Origin: an uncultured Planctomycetia bacterium
GTDB taxonomy: Bacteria > Planctomycetota > UBA1135 > GCA-002686595
Direction: 5' to 3'
Assembly: GCA_938003765.1 (NCBI GenBank)
Contig: CALKYE010000072.1
Span: forward strand, 24,311 to 88,310
DNA length: 64,000 bases
Shown here: positions 40,149-50,806 of the stretch, in pieces
How the letters are laid out: each line of letters opens with the position of its first letter
Position numbering within the stretch: the first letter of the stretch is position 1
Program-made: the position numbers and the translations under genes
The notes under the pieces: generated by a model
The model's database searches: none
The model's input: only the letters and a program-made list of their open reading frames with translations
What the model was told of the DNA's origin: nothing

Positions 40149-43100
40149 TCAACCGCGCACGCGCAGCGCGGCCGCGAGACTGCGCAGCGTGGCGAGCACG
40201 CTTGCGCCGAGCGGATCGGAGACGGTCGGGGCGAGCGTGTTGAACACTTCGAGGGCCTTGCCCGCATCGGCGCCGTTCGCGCGTCGGCACAGCGCCACGC
40301 CGTAGAGCTGACCGATCGCGCGCCAGCTCTCGTCGCGCTGCTTCTGGGCGCTGGCGCTCTCCCACAGGTCCGCCAGAGTGGTCACGGCGCCGGCGAGCTT
40401 GGCGCGTTGCTGGGTCGCCAGCGAGCGGGCGATCGCGAGGCGGAACGCCGGGTCGTTCTTGGGCAGGCCCACCAGTCCGCCGACGCGCTCGATCAGTCGC
40501 TCGAGCTCTTGCGCGCTTGCGCCGCGGCGCGAGGAGAGGTCGACCAACGCGCGCGCGGCGACGGGTTCGGGCGCGATCTCCAACGCGATGTGCAGGGACT
40601 CGAGCGCCAGCTCGTCGCGGCGCAGCTCGGCGGCGTACCGTCCGCGCGCGCGCCACAGCTCGGGCACGTGCGGCGACCACGCGAGTTCGCTCTCGACCAG
40701 CTCGAGCGCGCGCGCCGGATCGAGCCGCGCGTAGTACTCGGCCCAGCGCACGGTGACGCCGGGCTGCACGACCTCGAGTCCCTCGGGCAACTGCTCGCGC
40801 AGGCGCTCGAGTTCGGTGACGGCGTGCTCGGCGACCCACGGATCCGTGCCGCCTTCGAGCGGCCAGCTCCAGCGCGTGTTCTCCAGCCGCACCCAGGGGT
40901 CCTGGCCGAAGCGCTCGAGCAGGAACTCGAACTGCTGCTTGCGCACCGTTTCGAACGGCGCGCCGAGCTGCGCGCGCGCGCTCTCGAGCGTGGCGCAGAA
41001 CTCGCGCAGCAGCTCGGGCGCCGGCGGGAGTCCGGGCAGCTCGAGGTGCAGTCGCAGGCTCTCGACCGCCAGGCCCATCTGCTTGCGTTCGCGCGCGATG
41101 CGTCCGCGCTCGAGCAGCACGTCCGCGCGGCGCGGGTCTGATTGGAAGGCGCTCTCGATGGAGCGCGCGGCCCCGTCCCAGTCGCCGCGCAGGCGCGCGA
41201 GGCGCGCGTCGAGCAGGTTCGAGTCGGCCGGCGCGAACTGTCCCGAGCGCAGCGCCGCGCGCCGAGCGTCGAGCAGCTCGAGCACGCGCGGATCGTCCTC
41301 CGCGCGCACGCGCGCGATCAGCGACGAGATCGCGACGTCCCAGGCCGGCGCGAAGGTGGGCCAGGTCGTCGTCAGCGAGCGCGCGAGTCGCTCCGCGAGG
41401 TCGTCGGCGCCCAGCCACGCAGCGCCGCGCGCCGCGAGGTACGTGGGCCACAGCGCGCCGCGGGCGGGCGGGGCTTGGCGCGAGAGGTCGGCCACGGCCC
41501 ACGCGGCCCAGTCGGGATCGTCGAGCGCCGCCAGTCGCGCGAGCAACGGCCGCGGGTCGCGCTGCACCGCGCTCGCCGGCAGCACGCCGAACCCTTGCTC
41601 GGGATCCGCCAGCGCTGCGGTCGGGCGCTCGAGCGCGTCGAGCGCGGATTCGAGCATGGCCTCGAGCGGCGTCGGCGGCGCGCTCTGCGGAACGCCCTCT
41701 TCGACTCGACGCTGTTCGATCTCCGAGCGCAGCACGATGCGCGCATCGGCCAGCCGCTCGCCCAGCGCTGCGAGCGCGACGAACTGCAGGCCCGTGGGTT
41801 GGTACTCGGTGGCGAGCAGCTCCGCATGCAGCTTGGGGCAGTCGCCCCAGCGCCGTTGCTCGACGGCGGCGATCAGACGGCCCAGCTCGCTGCTGCCGCT
41901 CTCGTCGTACGCCATCGCGCGGTCGAGCGCTTCGTTGGCTTCGGCGGCTTCGCCGACGAGCAGCGCGCACTGCGCCAGGCGCAGGTGCGCCGCGGGCGAG
42001 CGCCACTTGATGCGCTGGTCCAGCTTGTCGCAGGCCAGCGCGGCGACGTCGACCAGACCGTGCGCGAGCAACTCGTCCACGGCCTCGAGGAAGCGCGCCG
42101 AGTCGAGCTCCACCTTGGCGTCGAGCAGCTTGAGGATGCGCTCGGCGTGCTTGGCCGCGCCCGTGCGCGCGGCGATCGAGAGCATCAGCGGCGCGGCGTT
42201 CGCGAGCACCTTGGCGTCCGCGGTGAGTCCGGTCAGCTCGCGTTGCGCGCGTTCGTAGTCGCGACTCTCGAAGTGCAGCTCCGCGAGCAGCAGGCGATCG
42301 GAGTCGGTGCGCGCGCTCTGAGCGATGCGCTCGAGGCTGGCGATCGCGAGCTGGATCTCTCCGCGGCGGCGCAGTTCTTCCGCGCTCCAGCGCCGTCCCA
42401 GTCCGGACGGATCGAGGCGCACGAGTTCGCGCGCGCGCTCGGGACCGAGCGACTCTTCGGGAGCGCTCGCGAGCGCTGCGATCAGCGTCGGCGTGGGACC
42501 CTCGATCTCGATGCGATCGCGCAACAGGCGCACGGCCTGATCCCAGGCCTCCAGACCGACCGCGGCGTCGCTCGCCACGCGCAGCGCGGGCGGAAGGCGC
42601 GGGTGCTGCTCGAGCGCGCGCAGCGCCAGCGCCAGCGCGGAGGCGAGTCGACCTTCGCCGAGCTGGTGCTCCGCCATGGCGACGAACTCGAAGCTCAACC
42701 GCATCGCCTCCGGCGCCAGCCGATTGACGCGCTCGAGCTCGCCGCATTCGCGCGCGACGTCGAAATTGCGCGACTTGGCGATCGCTTCGCCCAGCTCGCG
42801 CCAGCGCGGCTCGAGCTCCGCTGCGCGCTCGGGCATCAGCGACATGGCGCGCGAGAGTCCGTCCAGCGCGCGCCCGCGATTGGGCTGCGGCTTGGCGAGT
42901 TCGAGCTCGGCGAGGCGCAGGTGCAGCGCTCCCGCGGAGTCGAAATCGGGCGAGGCCGCCGCCAGGGCGCGCTCGATCGCGGAGGCCTCCTCGGGCGCCG
43001 AACCTCCGGCGCGCGCGCCGTCTGCGAGCGCGAGCCACGTCATCGTGGTGGCGTTCTTCAGCGGCTCGGGAGTGTTCGACTGCAGCAGGCGGCGCAGCAT

Positions 43101-44222
43101 CGGCGTCGCCTCGGTCCAGCGCTCGCGACGCGCGAGCGACATGGCGATGCACCACGCGCCGAGCGAGCGCGTCTCGGGGACGTCCGACAGGCGCAGCATC
43201 TGTCCCGCGACCATCACGGTCGGCCAGTCCTCGAGCTGAACGAGCGCGCGCGCCCAGCTCGTGAAGAACTCGCTGTCGAGTCCGGTGCGGCGCGCGGACT
43301 TGGGGTCGATCAACTCAGGGACCGCGCCGGAGCGTCCGCTGGACTGGAGCACCTCCAGCATCAGGCGCAGGAGCGGGCCGTGGCTGAGGTACTGCGGCAG
43401 CGACATCGCGACCAAGCCCAGGTCTGCGGCCGCTTCGCTCTCGCCCGCGTCGTGCAGCGTGCGGATGTACTCCGTGAGCGCCTTGGGACGCACGCCCCCG
43501 CGAAACGACTGCGCCAGCGCCTCGGGCGTCGCCGAGAGCAGTCCGCTGGCGTCGTCCAGGCGCGTTTGAACCTCGCGCGCGAGCTCCTTGTCGGCCGCCG
43601 GGAAGCGCTCGTACAGCTCGCGCGCCAGCCGCAGCCGCGTCGGGTCGGTCAGCGGCCGCGCCGCGATGCGCCGCATCAACGCCTCGGTCGAGCCCAGCCC
43701 CGACTCGGCCACGCTCACGCCGGCGACGCGCACGCATTCGGAGATGTGACGAGCGGCGAGCGCCAGCAGCGCTTCGGCGCGGACGCCCCAGGCCTCGGGT
43801 TGATTGCGGTCGCGCTCGAGCACGCCGTCCGCGCGTGCGAGCGCGAGCTCCACCTCGCCGCTGTCGAGCAGCACGCCCGCCAGCATCGACTCGATCGCCG
43901 GCGACTTGGGGCGGTGGTGCGCCAGCACGTACTCGAGATCGGCCTTGGCGCGCGCGAGCGCGTTGGTCTGGCGCGCGAGCTGCGCCCGCTCGAGCAGCAC
44001 CTCCTCGATCAGCGGCCGGTCGGCGGCGCGCTCGGCGGCTGCGAGGGCGGACTCCAGGTCGTGACCGGCTTGCACCAGATCGAGGTCCGGACCGCGCATC
44101 GAGGTGCGCGCGTGTTCGAGCAGCGCGCGCGGGTCGGCGCCCTCGGCGCGCCGCACGTGCACGAACAGGAACACGCACAGCGCGAACGCAGCGAGCGCGT
44201 ACAGCCAGTAGAGAAATCGCAT
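40149..44222 (-). CDS. very large membrane-anchored TPR protein (1357 aa)
   Basis: 1357 residues. One N-terminal transmembrane span (about 4-22) is followed by helical repeats throughout: many A-x3-G/A-x2-Y/A patterns typical of TPRs, such as PEAWGVRAEALLALA and RLLLAELHFESRDYERAQRELTGL. No catalytic domain is visible. It could be a scaffold for the polymer machinery on the periplasmic side. Exosortase EPS loci usually carry a TPR protein called PrsT (about 900 residues); this may be a functional analogue but is longer and I cannot claim homology. It is transcribed against the EPS genes, downstream of the sigma-54 activator. Confidence 0.75.
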   Translation of the reverse strand: MRFLYWLYALAAFALCVFLFVHVRRAEGADPRALLEHARTSMRGPDLDLVQAGHDLESALAAAERAADRPLIEEVLLERAQLARQTNALARAKADLEYVLAHHRPKSPAIESMLAGVLLDSGEVELALARADGVLERDRNQPEAWGVRAEALLALAARHISECVRVAGVSVAESGLGSTEALMRRIAARPLTDPTRLRLARELYERFPAADKELAREVQTRLDDASGLLSATPEALAQSFRGGVRPKALTEYIRTLHDAGESEAAADLGLVAMSLPQYLSHGPLLRLMLEVLQSSGRSGAVPELIDPKSARRTGLDSEFFTSWARALVQLEDWPTVMVAGQMLRLSDVPETRSLGAWCIAMSLARRERWTEATPMLRRLLQSNTPEPLKNATTMTWLALADGARAGGSAPEEASAIERALAAASPDFDSAGALHLRLAELELAKPQPNRGRALDGLSRAMSLMPERAAELEPRWRELGEAIAKSRNFDVARECGELERVNRLAPEAMRLSFEFVAMAEHQLGEGRLASALALALRALEQHPRLPPALRVASDAAVGLEAWDQAVRLLRDRIEIEGPTPTLIAALASAPEESLGPERARELVRLDPSGLGRRWSAEELRRRGEIQLAIASLERIAQSARTDSDRLLLAELHFESRDYERAQRELTGLTADAKVLANAAPLMLSIAARTGAAKHAERILKLLDAKVELDSARFLEAVDELLAHGLVDVAALACDKLDQRIKWRSPAAHLRLAQCALLVGEAAEANEALDRAMAYDESGSSELGRLIAAVEQRRWGDCPKLHAELLATEYQPTGLQFVALAALGERLADARIVLRSEIEQRRVEEGVPQSAPPTPLEAMLESALDALERPTAALADPEQGFGVLPASAVQRDPRPLLARLAALDDPDWAAWAVADLSRQAPPARGALWPTYLAARGAAWLGADDLAERLARSLTTTWPTFAPAWDVAISSLIARVRAEDDPRVLELLDARRAALRSGQFAPADSNLLDARLARLRGDWDGAARSIESAFQSDPRRADVLLERGRIARERKQMGLAVESLRLHLELPGLPPAPELLREFCATLESARAQLGAPFETVRKQQFEFLLERFGQDPWVRLENTRWSWPLEGGTDPWVAEHAVTELERLREQLPEGLEVVQPGVTVRWAEYYARLDPARALELVESELAWSPHVPELWRARGRYAAELRRDELALESLHIALEIAPEPVAARALVDLSSRRGASAQELERLIERVGGLVGLPKNDPAFRLAIARSLATQQRAKLAGAVTTLADLWESASAQKQRDESWRAIGQLYGVALCRRANGADAGKALEVFNTLAPTVSDPLGASVLATLRSLAAALRVRG

Positions 44223-44443
44223 GGTCGAGGGGGCGCGGCGCGGCGCTCACGCCGCCGGTCCGGTGTCGAGCGGTGGGTGACCTCGACGGGCCGTGGAGCG
44301 GCGAACGGAGCGCTGGCGCGAGCAGTTCGACAGGTCTCCGTCGTCGCGCGCGACGCGGGCGACGTGGCGGCCGCTCGCGCAGTAGCCTGTCGGTCGCGCC
44401 GCGCGAAGTCCAGACGCGGCGCGCGGGGTTCGCGATGCGCCGT

Positions 44444-45913
<1,470 letters not shown>

Positions 45914-46063
45914 GTCGCGCTCGGCGCAGCGCTCGACGGAGGGCTCGCCGCAGCGCCGGAAGTTTCTTCCGACAACCGTCTCGCGCTACGCGTCTCGGTC
46001 GCGGTGAGGCGCGCCGCGGCCGCGCCGTCCAGCGTCGCTCCCCGACAGCGTTCCGCGCGCCGC

Positions 46064-47569
46064 TCAGGCGAACGGATCGTCGCCGCGCGAGCTGCCTCGC
46101 GCCGGGCGCGCGGGCGCGTCGGACGCAGACGGGCCCTCGCCGGCGGCGGGGCGAGCCGCATGGCGGGCTGCCGTGGGCTCGACCGGTCGCAACAGGTCCG
46201 GGCTGCCCGCTTGGCCGCCGCTCTGGACGCTCACCGACGCGCCACTCGAGCCCGCCGGAGCCGCTCCGGACTTGGCGCGCTGGTAGGTGCGTTCGAGCGG
46301 CAGGCGCAGTCGCGCGCTGAGCTGTCCTTCGCCGGCGGCCGCGAACTCGAGGACTCCGCCCTGGCTGTGCAGGATCGCCGTCGCCGCAGCGAGTTCGCTG
46401 GGGTCGAGTTCCGGAAGTCGCTCGCGCAACACTCCGGCGTCGAGCACGCGGCGCGGCTCGATGTCGTGCAGCGGGCCCGCGGGGAAGTCGACCGCGATCG
46501 CCAGCGCGCTGCCGTTGATGGGGGCGTACGAGACGCGCACCGTGTCGCCGCCCGACGAGCACAAGCGCGCGAGCGTGAGCACCGTCTCGAGCGCCATGGT
46601 GACGGCCGCGCGGTCGGCGCGCGCGACGAACTCGACGGAGGGACGGCCGCCAGATCCCGACGTGGGCTGGAAGCGCGGACCCTTGCGGCCGCGCAAGGTG
46701 AGCGTCGCGAGCAGCTCTTCCAACAGGCCGGCGACGTCGAACTCGTCGTCGCCGCGCGGAGGCGGCGCCGCCAGGCAGGCGAGGCTGCGCGTGAAGCGCA
46801 GCAGGCGACGCAACTCGACTTGCGCGGCTTCGAGTTCCGCCGGGTGACCGCGGCCCGCTTCGCGCAGCGCGAAGAAGGCCAGCTCGAGCCGCTGAGAGAT
46901 GTCCGCGAGCACCGCGACCTGATCGCGGCCGAGCGTGAGGGCCGCGCGCTCCGCGTCGCCGTGAGCGCTCGACGCCGGGGCTTGCGCGCTCGGCTGAGCG
47001 GCTGCGAAGCGTGCGGCGCTGGACTCGGTGCTCGACTGGGAGCTCGACTCGGCGCTCGACTCGGCGCTCGGTGCGCGCGTCGGGAGCGAAGTCGCGGATG
47101 CGGACTCGCGCGCTGCGCTGGTCGGTCCGGCGATCGGGCTCTGGCCCGCCCCGCGCGGCAGCCAGCGCTTGAGCTCGTCCAGGTCGGGCGGCGACGGCGC
47201 CCAGCGCGCGTGCGGCAGGCTGCGCAGGGCCCGGGCGACGCTCGCGCCCGGATCGATTCCCACGGCGACGACCCCGCCGAGGCGTCCGAGCGCTAGCTGG
47301 CGGCGAATCCAGCCGATGTCCTCGAGCGCGAGATGGTCTGCATCCACCACCAACGTGTCGGCGCCGGTCGTCGCGATCGGCGTCTGGGGCAGATCGTAGA
47401 GGTCGGCCAGTGCGACGGTGCTGCCCGGAGCGAGCGCCTCGAGGACGGCGGCGAGTTCAAGGGCGCGCGGTCCCGGAGCGAGCCACAGCCTTCCGACGAA
47501 CTCCCCGGCTCGCTGCGAACCGAGCGGGGACGACTGTCCCGCGCCCGGCGTGTCTTCGACGCCGTTCAC
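46064..47569 (-). CDS. histidine kinase-like protein lacking His and Asn boxes (pseudokinase)
   Basis: 501 residues from the GTG at 47569, which has GAGGGG a few bases upstream; a GTG at 47626 is the alternative. Three parts are visible. First, a receiver-like N-terminus (about 20-145). Second, a Ser/Ala/Glu-rich linker encoded by 12-base repeats. Third, a region laid out like a histidine kinase: DHp-like helices (VLADISQRLELAFFALR, then LRRLLRFTRSLA) and an ATPase-like fold with ILHSQGGVLEFAAAGEG near its end. The H-box histidine and the N-box asparagine are missing. It has no membrane span. It is upstream of the sigma-54 activator on the same strand. Function is inferred as a signal partner without phosphotransfer. 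Confidence 0.6.
   Translation of the reverse strand: MNGVEDTPGAGQSSPLGSQRAGEFVGRLWLAPGPRALELAAVLEALAPGSTVALADLYDLPQTPIATTGADTLVVDADHLALEDIGWIRRQLALGRLGGVVAVGIDPGASVARALRSLPHARWAPSPPDLDELKRWLPRGAGQSPIAGPTSAARESASATSLPTRAPSAESSAESSSQSSTESSAARFAAAQPSAQAPASSAHGDAERAALTLGRDQVAVLADISQRLELAFFALREAGRGHPAELEAAQVELRRLLRFTRSLACLAAPPPRGDDEFDVAGLLEELLATLTLRGRKGPRFQPTSGSGGRPSVEFVARADRAAVTMALETVLTLARLCSSGGDTVRVSYAPINGSALAIAVDFPAGPLHDIEPRRVLDAGVLRERLPELDPSELAAATAILHSQGGVLEFAAAGEGQLSARLRLPLERTYQRAKSGAAPAGSSGASVSVQSGGQAGSPDLLRPVEPTAARHAARPAAGEGPSASDAPARPARGSSRGDDPFA
47019..47066. repeat. four 12-base tandem repeats inside the pseudokinase gene
   Basis: Units of the form CTCGACTCGGCG (two exact copies at 47043-47054 and 47055-47066, two variants before them) encode the Ser/Glu-rich linker on the minus strand. 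Being a multiple of three, copy number could vary without a frameshift. Confidence 0.8.
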
Positions 47570-47693
47570 ATGCCCCTCGGGCGCGATCGTAACGCGAGTC
47601 GGCGTGCGGGCAAGCGGGCGGAGCACGGCGCCCGACGCCCGGCCTCGTCCGGGCCGAGTCGCGCGGCCAGCCGCTCGGCGGCGGGCGAAGGCG

Positions 47694-47710
47694 CTGGCCT
47701 GCGCCTCGCA
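47694..47710 (+). promoter_or_regulatory. possible sigma-54 (-24/-12) promoter
   Basis: CTGGCCTGCGCCTCGCA has GG and GC separated by exactly ten bases, as sigma-54 promoters require, with a good -24 half and one mismatch in the -12 half. The start site would be near 47721, 16 bases before the GT2 start at 47737. A TAGCCT at 47717-47722 could instead be a sigma-70 -10 box. Confidence 0.35.
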
Positions 47711-47736
47711 CTTCAGTAGCCTCTTCGCCCCGCAAC

Positions 47737-48687
47737 ATGTCGTCGCCCCTGGAGCTCTCCATCGTCGTGCCGGTCTTCAACGAGGAAGACAGCCTGCCCA
47801 TCCTGTACGAGGAGGTGCGGGCGGCGCTCGACGGCGCCGGGCGCTCGTTCGAGCTGATCCTGGTCGACGACCATTCGACCGACACGAGCCTGGCCAAGAT
47901 GCTCGAACTGCGCCAGCGCGACCCGCGGGTCAAGGTCCTGCACTTCCGGCGCAACTACGGCCAGACGGCGGCCATGTCCGCCGGGTTCGAGCGCGCGCGC
48001 GGGCGCGTGGTCGTCACGCTCGACGGCGACCTGCAGAACGATCCGGCGGACATCCCGCGCATGCTGGACAAGATGGACGAGGGCTTCGACATCGTCGCGG
48101 GCTGGCGCAAGCAACGCAAAGACGGCTTCGTGCTGCGGCGCGCGCCCTCGCAGGTCGCCAATCGCCTGATCGCGTGGGTGACCGACACTCCGATCCACGA
48201 CACGGGCTGCACGCTCAAGGCCTTCCGCTCGCAACTCGTCAAGAACCTGCCGATCTACGCCGAGCAGCACCGCTTCCTGCCCGCCATGTCGCGCGGCAGC
48301 GGCGCGCGCGTGGCGGAGATCGTGGTGAACCACCGCGCGCGTCGCTTCGGCTCGAGCAAGTACGGGCTGGAGCGCGCGCTGCGCGTGCTGCTCGACCTGT
48401 TCGTGATCAAGTTGATCAGCCAGTTCGCGCACCGACCGCTGCACTACTTCGGTCTGTTCTCGCTGCCCTTCGCCGCGCTCGCGCTCGTGGTGCTGATGGC
48501 CGGCGTGTTCGACTACGAGGACTTCGACTTGATCGAGGAGTGGCCGCAGTACTCGGTCACCGCCTTCATGCTCTTCCTGCTCCCGGCCGTGCACTTCGTG
48601 CTGCTGGGACTGCTCTCCGAACTCGTCGTCATCGCCAGCGGCTTCCACCGCCGCAGCGTGCTCGACTCGTTGGTCAATCGCCGCTAG
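47737..48687 (+). CDS. glycosyltransferase family 2, DPM1/GtrB-like with two C-terminal spans
   Basis: 316 residues. The GT-A domain has VPVFNEED, the VDDHSTD nucleotide site and the metal-binding DGD at 96-98 (TLDGDLQNDP). Two membrane helices follow (about 245-265 and 280-305). Enzymes of this type put a sugar onto polyprenyl phosphate for use outside the membrane. The membrane GT-C enzyme at 51945, which uses such lipid donors, is nearby. It is divergent from the pseudokinase gene and is followed nine bases later by a second GT2. Confidence 0.9.
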   Translation: MSSPLELSIVVPVFNEEDSLPILYEEVRAALDGAGRSFELILVDDHSTDTSLAKMLELRQRDPRVKVLHFRRNYGQTAAMSAGFERARGRVVVTLDGDLQNDPADIPRMLDKMDEGFDIVAGWRKQRKDGFVLRRAPSQVANRLIAWVTDTPIHDTGCTLKAFRSQLVKNLPIYAEQHRFLPAMSRGSGARVAEIVVNHRARRFGSSKYGLERALRVLLDLFVIKLISQFAHRPLHYFGLFSLPFAALALVVLMAGVFDYEDFDLIEEWPQYSVTAFMLFLLPAVHFVLLGLLSELVVIASGFHRRSVLDSLVNRR

Positions 48688-48696
48688 GAACGCCCC

Positions 48697-49728
48697 GTGT
48701 CGTCCCCCGATCCGACGCGCCCGCACGCCCCCGCGCCCCCGTTCACACCGGGCGCGACGTCGCCGCGCGAACGCGACGTGACCGTCGTTCTGCCGATCAC
48801 GTCGCCGCACGCCGAGATCGACTCGGTGGTCGCGAGCTTGTCGGAGCAGCTCATCCGCCTGGGCAAGGACTGGGAGTTCGCGCTCGTGTTCGACGGCGTG
48901 CGCGGCGACGCCTGGCGCAAGGCCGAGGACCTGCGCGCGCGCTTCGGCGAGCGCATCCTCACCGTGGCCTTCGAGAAGCCCTTCGGCGAGTCGGTGTGCC
49001 TCTCGGCCGGCGCGGAAGTGTCGGGAGGACGGATCCTCGTCACCTCGCCGCAGTACGTGCAGATCGACCCCGTCGAGTTGGCGCGCATGCTCGCCGCCGT
49101 CGACGCGGGAGCCGACATGGTCGTGCCGTGGCGCAAGCCGCGCGTCGATCCCTGGCTCAACCGCTTGCAGTCGGCCAGCTTCAACTGGCTGATGCGCAAG
49201 ATCAACGGCGGCCAGTTCCACGACCTCAACTGCTACTTGCGTGTGTTCAAGCGCGAGGTGCTGGCGGACGTGACGGTGTACGGCGACATGTACCGCTTCC
49301 TGCCGTTGATCGCGCAGCGCCAGGGCTTCCGCGTCGTCGAGACCCCGGTGCGCCACCTCAAGGAGTGGGGCAAGGCCGGCTTCTTCGGCGTGGGCGTGTA
49401 CATCCGCCGCTTCCTCGACGTGGTGGGCGTCGTGTTCCTCACGCGCTTCACGCTCAAGCCGCTGCGCTTCTTCGGCTCGGTCGGTTTGGTGCTGACGGTC
49501 TTCGGCGGCGGCCTGCTCGCCGGCGTGATCTACCAGAAGTTCGCCTACAACGCGGGCCTCCAGAACCGCCCGCTGTTCCTGCTCGCGCTGATGCTGTTCG
49601 TGCTCGGCGTTCAGGTGATCGGCTTCGGACTCGTCGGCGAGATCATCATCTACACGCAGGCGCGCAACCTGCGCGAGTACCGCATCGAGCGCCGCTGGGA
49701 CGACGACGGCGGCGGAGAGGCTCGCTGA
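48697..49728 (+). CDS. glycosyltransferase family 2 paralogue lacking the DXD motif
   Basis: 343 residues from the GTG at 48697. It keeps the general plan of its upstream neighbour: a GT-A domain with VVLPITSPHAEIDSVV, then two C-terminal membrane spans (about 262-285 and 300-320). Where the neighbour has the metal-binding DGD it has SPQ (117-119, in LVTSPQYVQ), and the VDD nucleotide site is changed to VFD. It may be inactive and serve as a partner of the first GT2. It ends eight bases before the FemAB gene. Alternatively it works with a different metal site; sequence alone cannot decide. Confidence 0.75.
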   Translation: MSSPDPTRPHAPAPPFTPGATSPRERDVTVVLPITSPHAEIDSVVASLSEQLIRLGKDWEFALVFDGVRGDAWRKAEDLRARFGERILTVAFEKPFGESVCLSAGAEVSGGRILVTSPQYVQIDPVELARMLAAVDAGADMVVPWRKPRVDPWLNRLQSASFNWLMRKINGGQFHDLNCYLRVFKREVLADVTVYGDMYRFLPLIAQRQGFRVVETPVRHLKEWGKAGFFGVGVYIRRFLDVVGVVFLTRFTLKPLRFFGSVGLVLTVFGGGLLAGVIYQKFAYNAGLQNRPLFLLALMLFVLGVQVIGFGLVGEIIIYTQARNLREYRIERRWDDDGGGEAR

Positions 49729-49735
49729 GCGCGCC

Positions 49736-50806
49736 ATGTCGCCGACCGACGAACCTTCACGCGCCGACGCCGGCCTCGAGATCGCAGCGCTGGCGCCCGG
49801 GGAGGACGACGCTCGCGACGAGTTCGTGCGCGCCCACCCGCGCGCGACGTTCTTCCACCTCGCCGGATGGCGGCGCGTGGTCGAGAGCGTGCTCGAACAC
49901 GAGCCCGCCGACCTGGTGGCGCGTCGCGACGGACGGATCGTCGGCGTTCTGCCGATGATGCGCGCGCCAGGACTGATCACGCGCCGTGCGCTGATCTCGA
50001 TGCCGTACGCGGTCTACGGAGGACCGGTGGGCGAAGACGCGGCCGTCGAGGAGGCCCTGGTTCGCGCGGCGATGGCGCAGGCCGAGCGCGAACGCGCCAG
50101 CCGCCTCGAGTTGCGTTGTCAGAGCGCGCCGACGGTCGAGCTCACGCCCTCGGGGCTGTACGCGACGTTCATCTCCGACCTGCCGTCCAAGCCCGAGGAA
50201 GTGCTCGCGCGCATGCCCAAGAAGTCGCGGGCCGAAGCGCGCAAGGCGCGCGAGAAGCACGGCCTGACGCTGACCGAAGGCATCTGGTACTTCGAGGACT
50301 TCTACAAGCTCTTCCACCGCAACAAGCGCTCGCTCGGCTCGCCCGGCCTGCCGCACGCGTTCTTCTGGCGACTGCGCAAGGAGTTCGGCGACGCCGTGCG
50401 CATCCACGCCGTGCACAAGGGCAGCGAAGTGATCGCCGCGGTGATGAGCTTCGTGTGGCGCAAGGAGCTTCTCGCGTACTACTCCGGCGCGGTCGAGGGC
50501 GCCGACCGTCAGTGGAGCGCGAGCAACTTCATGTACATGGCGCTGCAGGAGTGGAGCGTGGCCGCGGGTCTCGAACGCTTCGACTTCGGCCGCAGCCGCA
50601 AGGACTCGGGCGCGTTCCAGTTCAAGGAGCACCAGGGCTTCGCACCGCGCGATCTCGAGTACCGCTTCCACCTGGTGCGCGACCGGGCGCTCCCGTCGCT
50701 CAACCCCTCGAACCCCAAGACCAAGTGGTTGCGCGACACCTGGGCGCGACTGCCGCTGCCGGTCTCGATGGCGCTCTCGAGCGAGCTGGCGCGCTACCTG
50801 CCCTGA
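49736..50806 (+). CDS. FemAB-like GNAT protein, XrtA/PEP-CTERM-associated type
   Basis: 356 residues. HPRATFFHLAGWRRVVESVLEHEP near the start, VVGVLPMMRAP-like wording (RIVGVLPMMRAP), PYAVYGGPVGEDA, and the central KKSRAEARKAREKHG block match the FemAB-like family that travels with exosortase systems (I recall TIGR03019). FemAB proteins transfer amino acids from aminoacyl-tRNA, or act as acyltransferases; here it may attach an amino acid to the polymer. Its last 13 bases overlap the 3' end of gmhB on the other strand. Confidence 0.85.
   Translation: MSPTDEPSRADAGLEIAALAPGEDDARDEFVRAHPRATFFHLAGWRRVVESVLEHEPADLVARRDGRIVGVLPMMRAPGLITRRALISMPYAVYGGPVGEDAAVEEALVRAAMAQAERERASRLELRCQSAPTVELTPSGLYATFISDLPSKPEEVLARMPKKSRAEARKAREKHGLTLTEGIWYFEDFYKLFHRNKRSLGSPGLPHAFFWRLRKEFGDAVRIHAVHKGSEVIAAVMSFVWRKELLAYYSGAVEGADRQWSASNFMYMALQEWSVAAGLERFDFGRSRKDSGAFQFKEHQGFAPRDLEYRFHLVRDRALPSLNPSNPKTKWLRDTWARLPLPVSMALSSELARYLP

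Noticed and set aside
40114..43155. 1013-residue minus-strand frame in another phase
   Set aside because: Out-of-phase shadow of the real TPR gene; almost only Arg, Ala and Gly.
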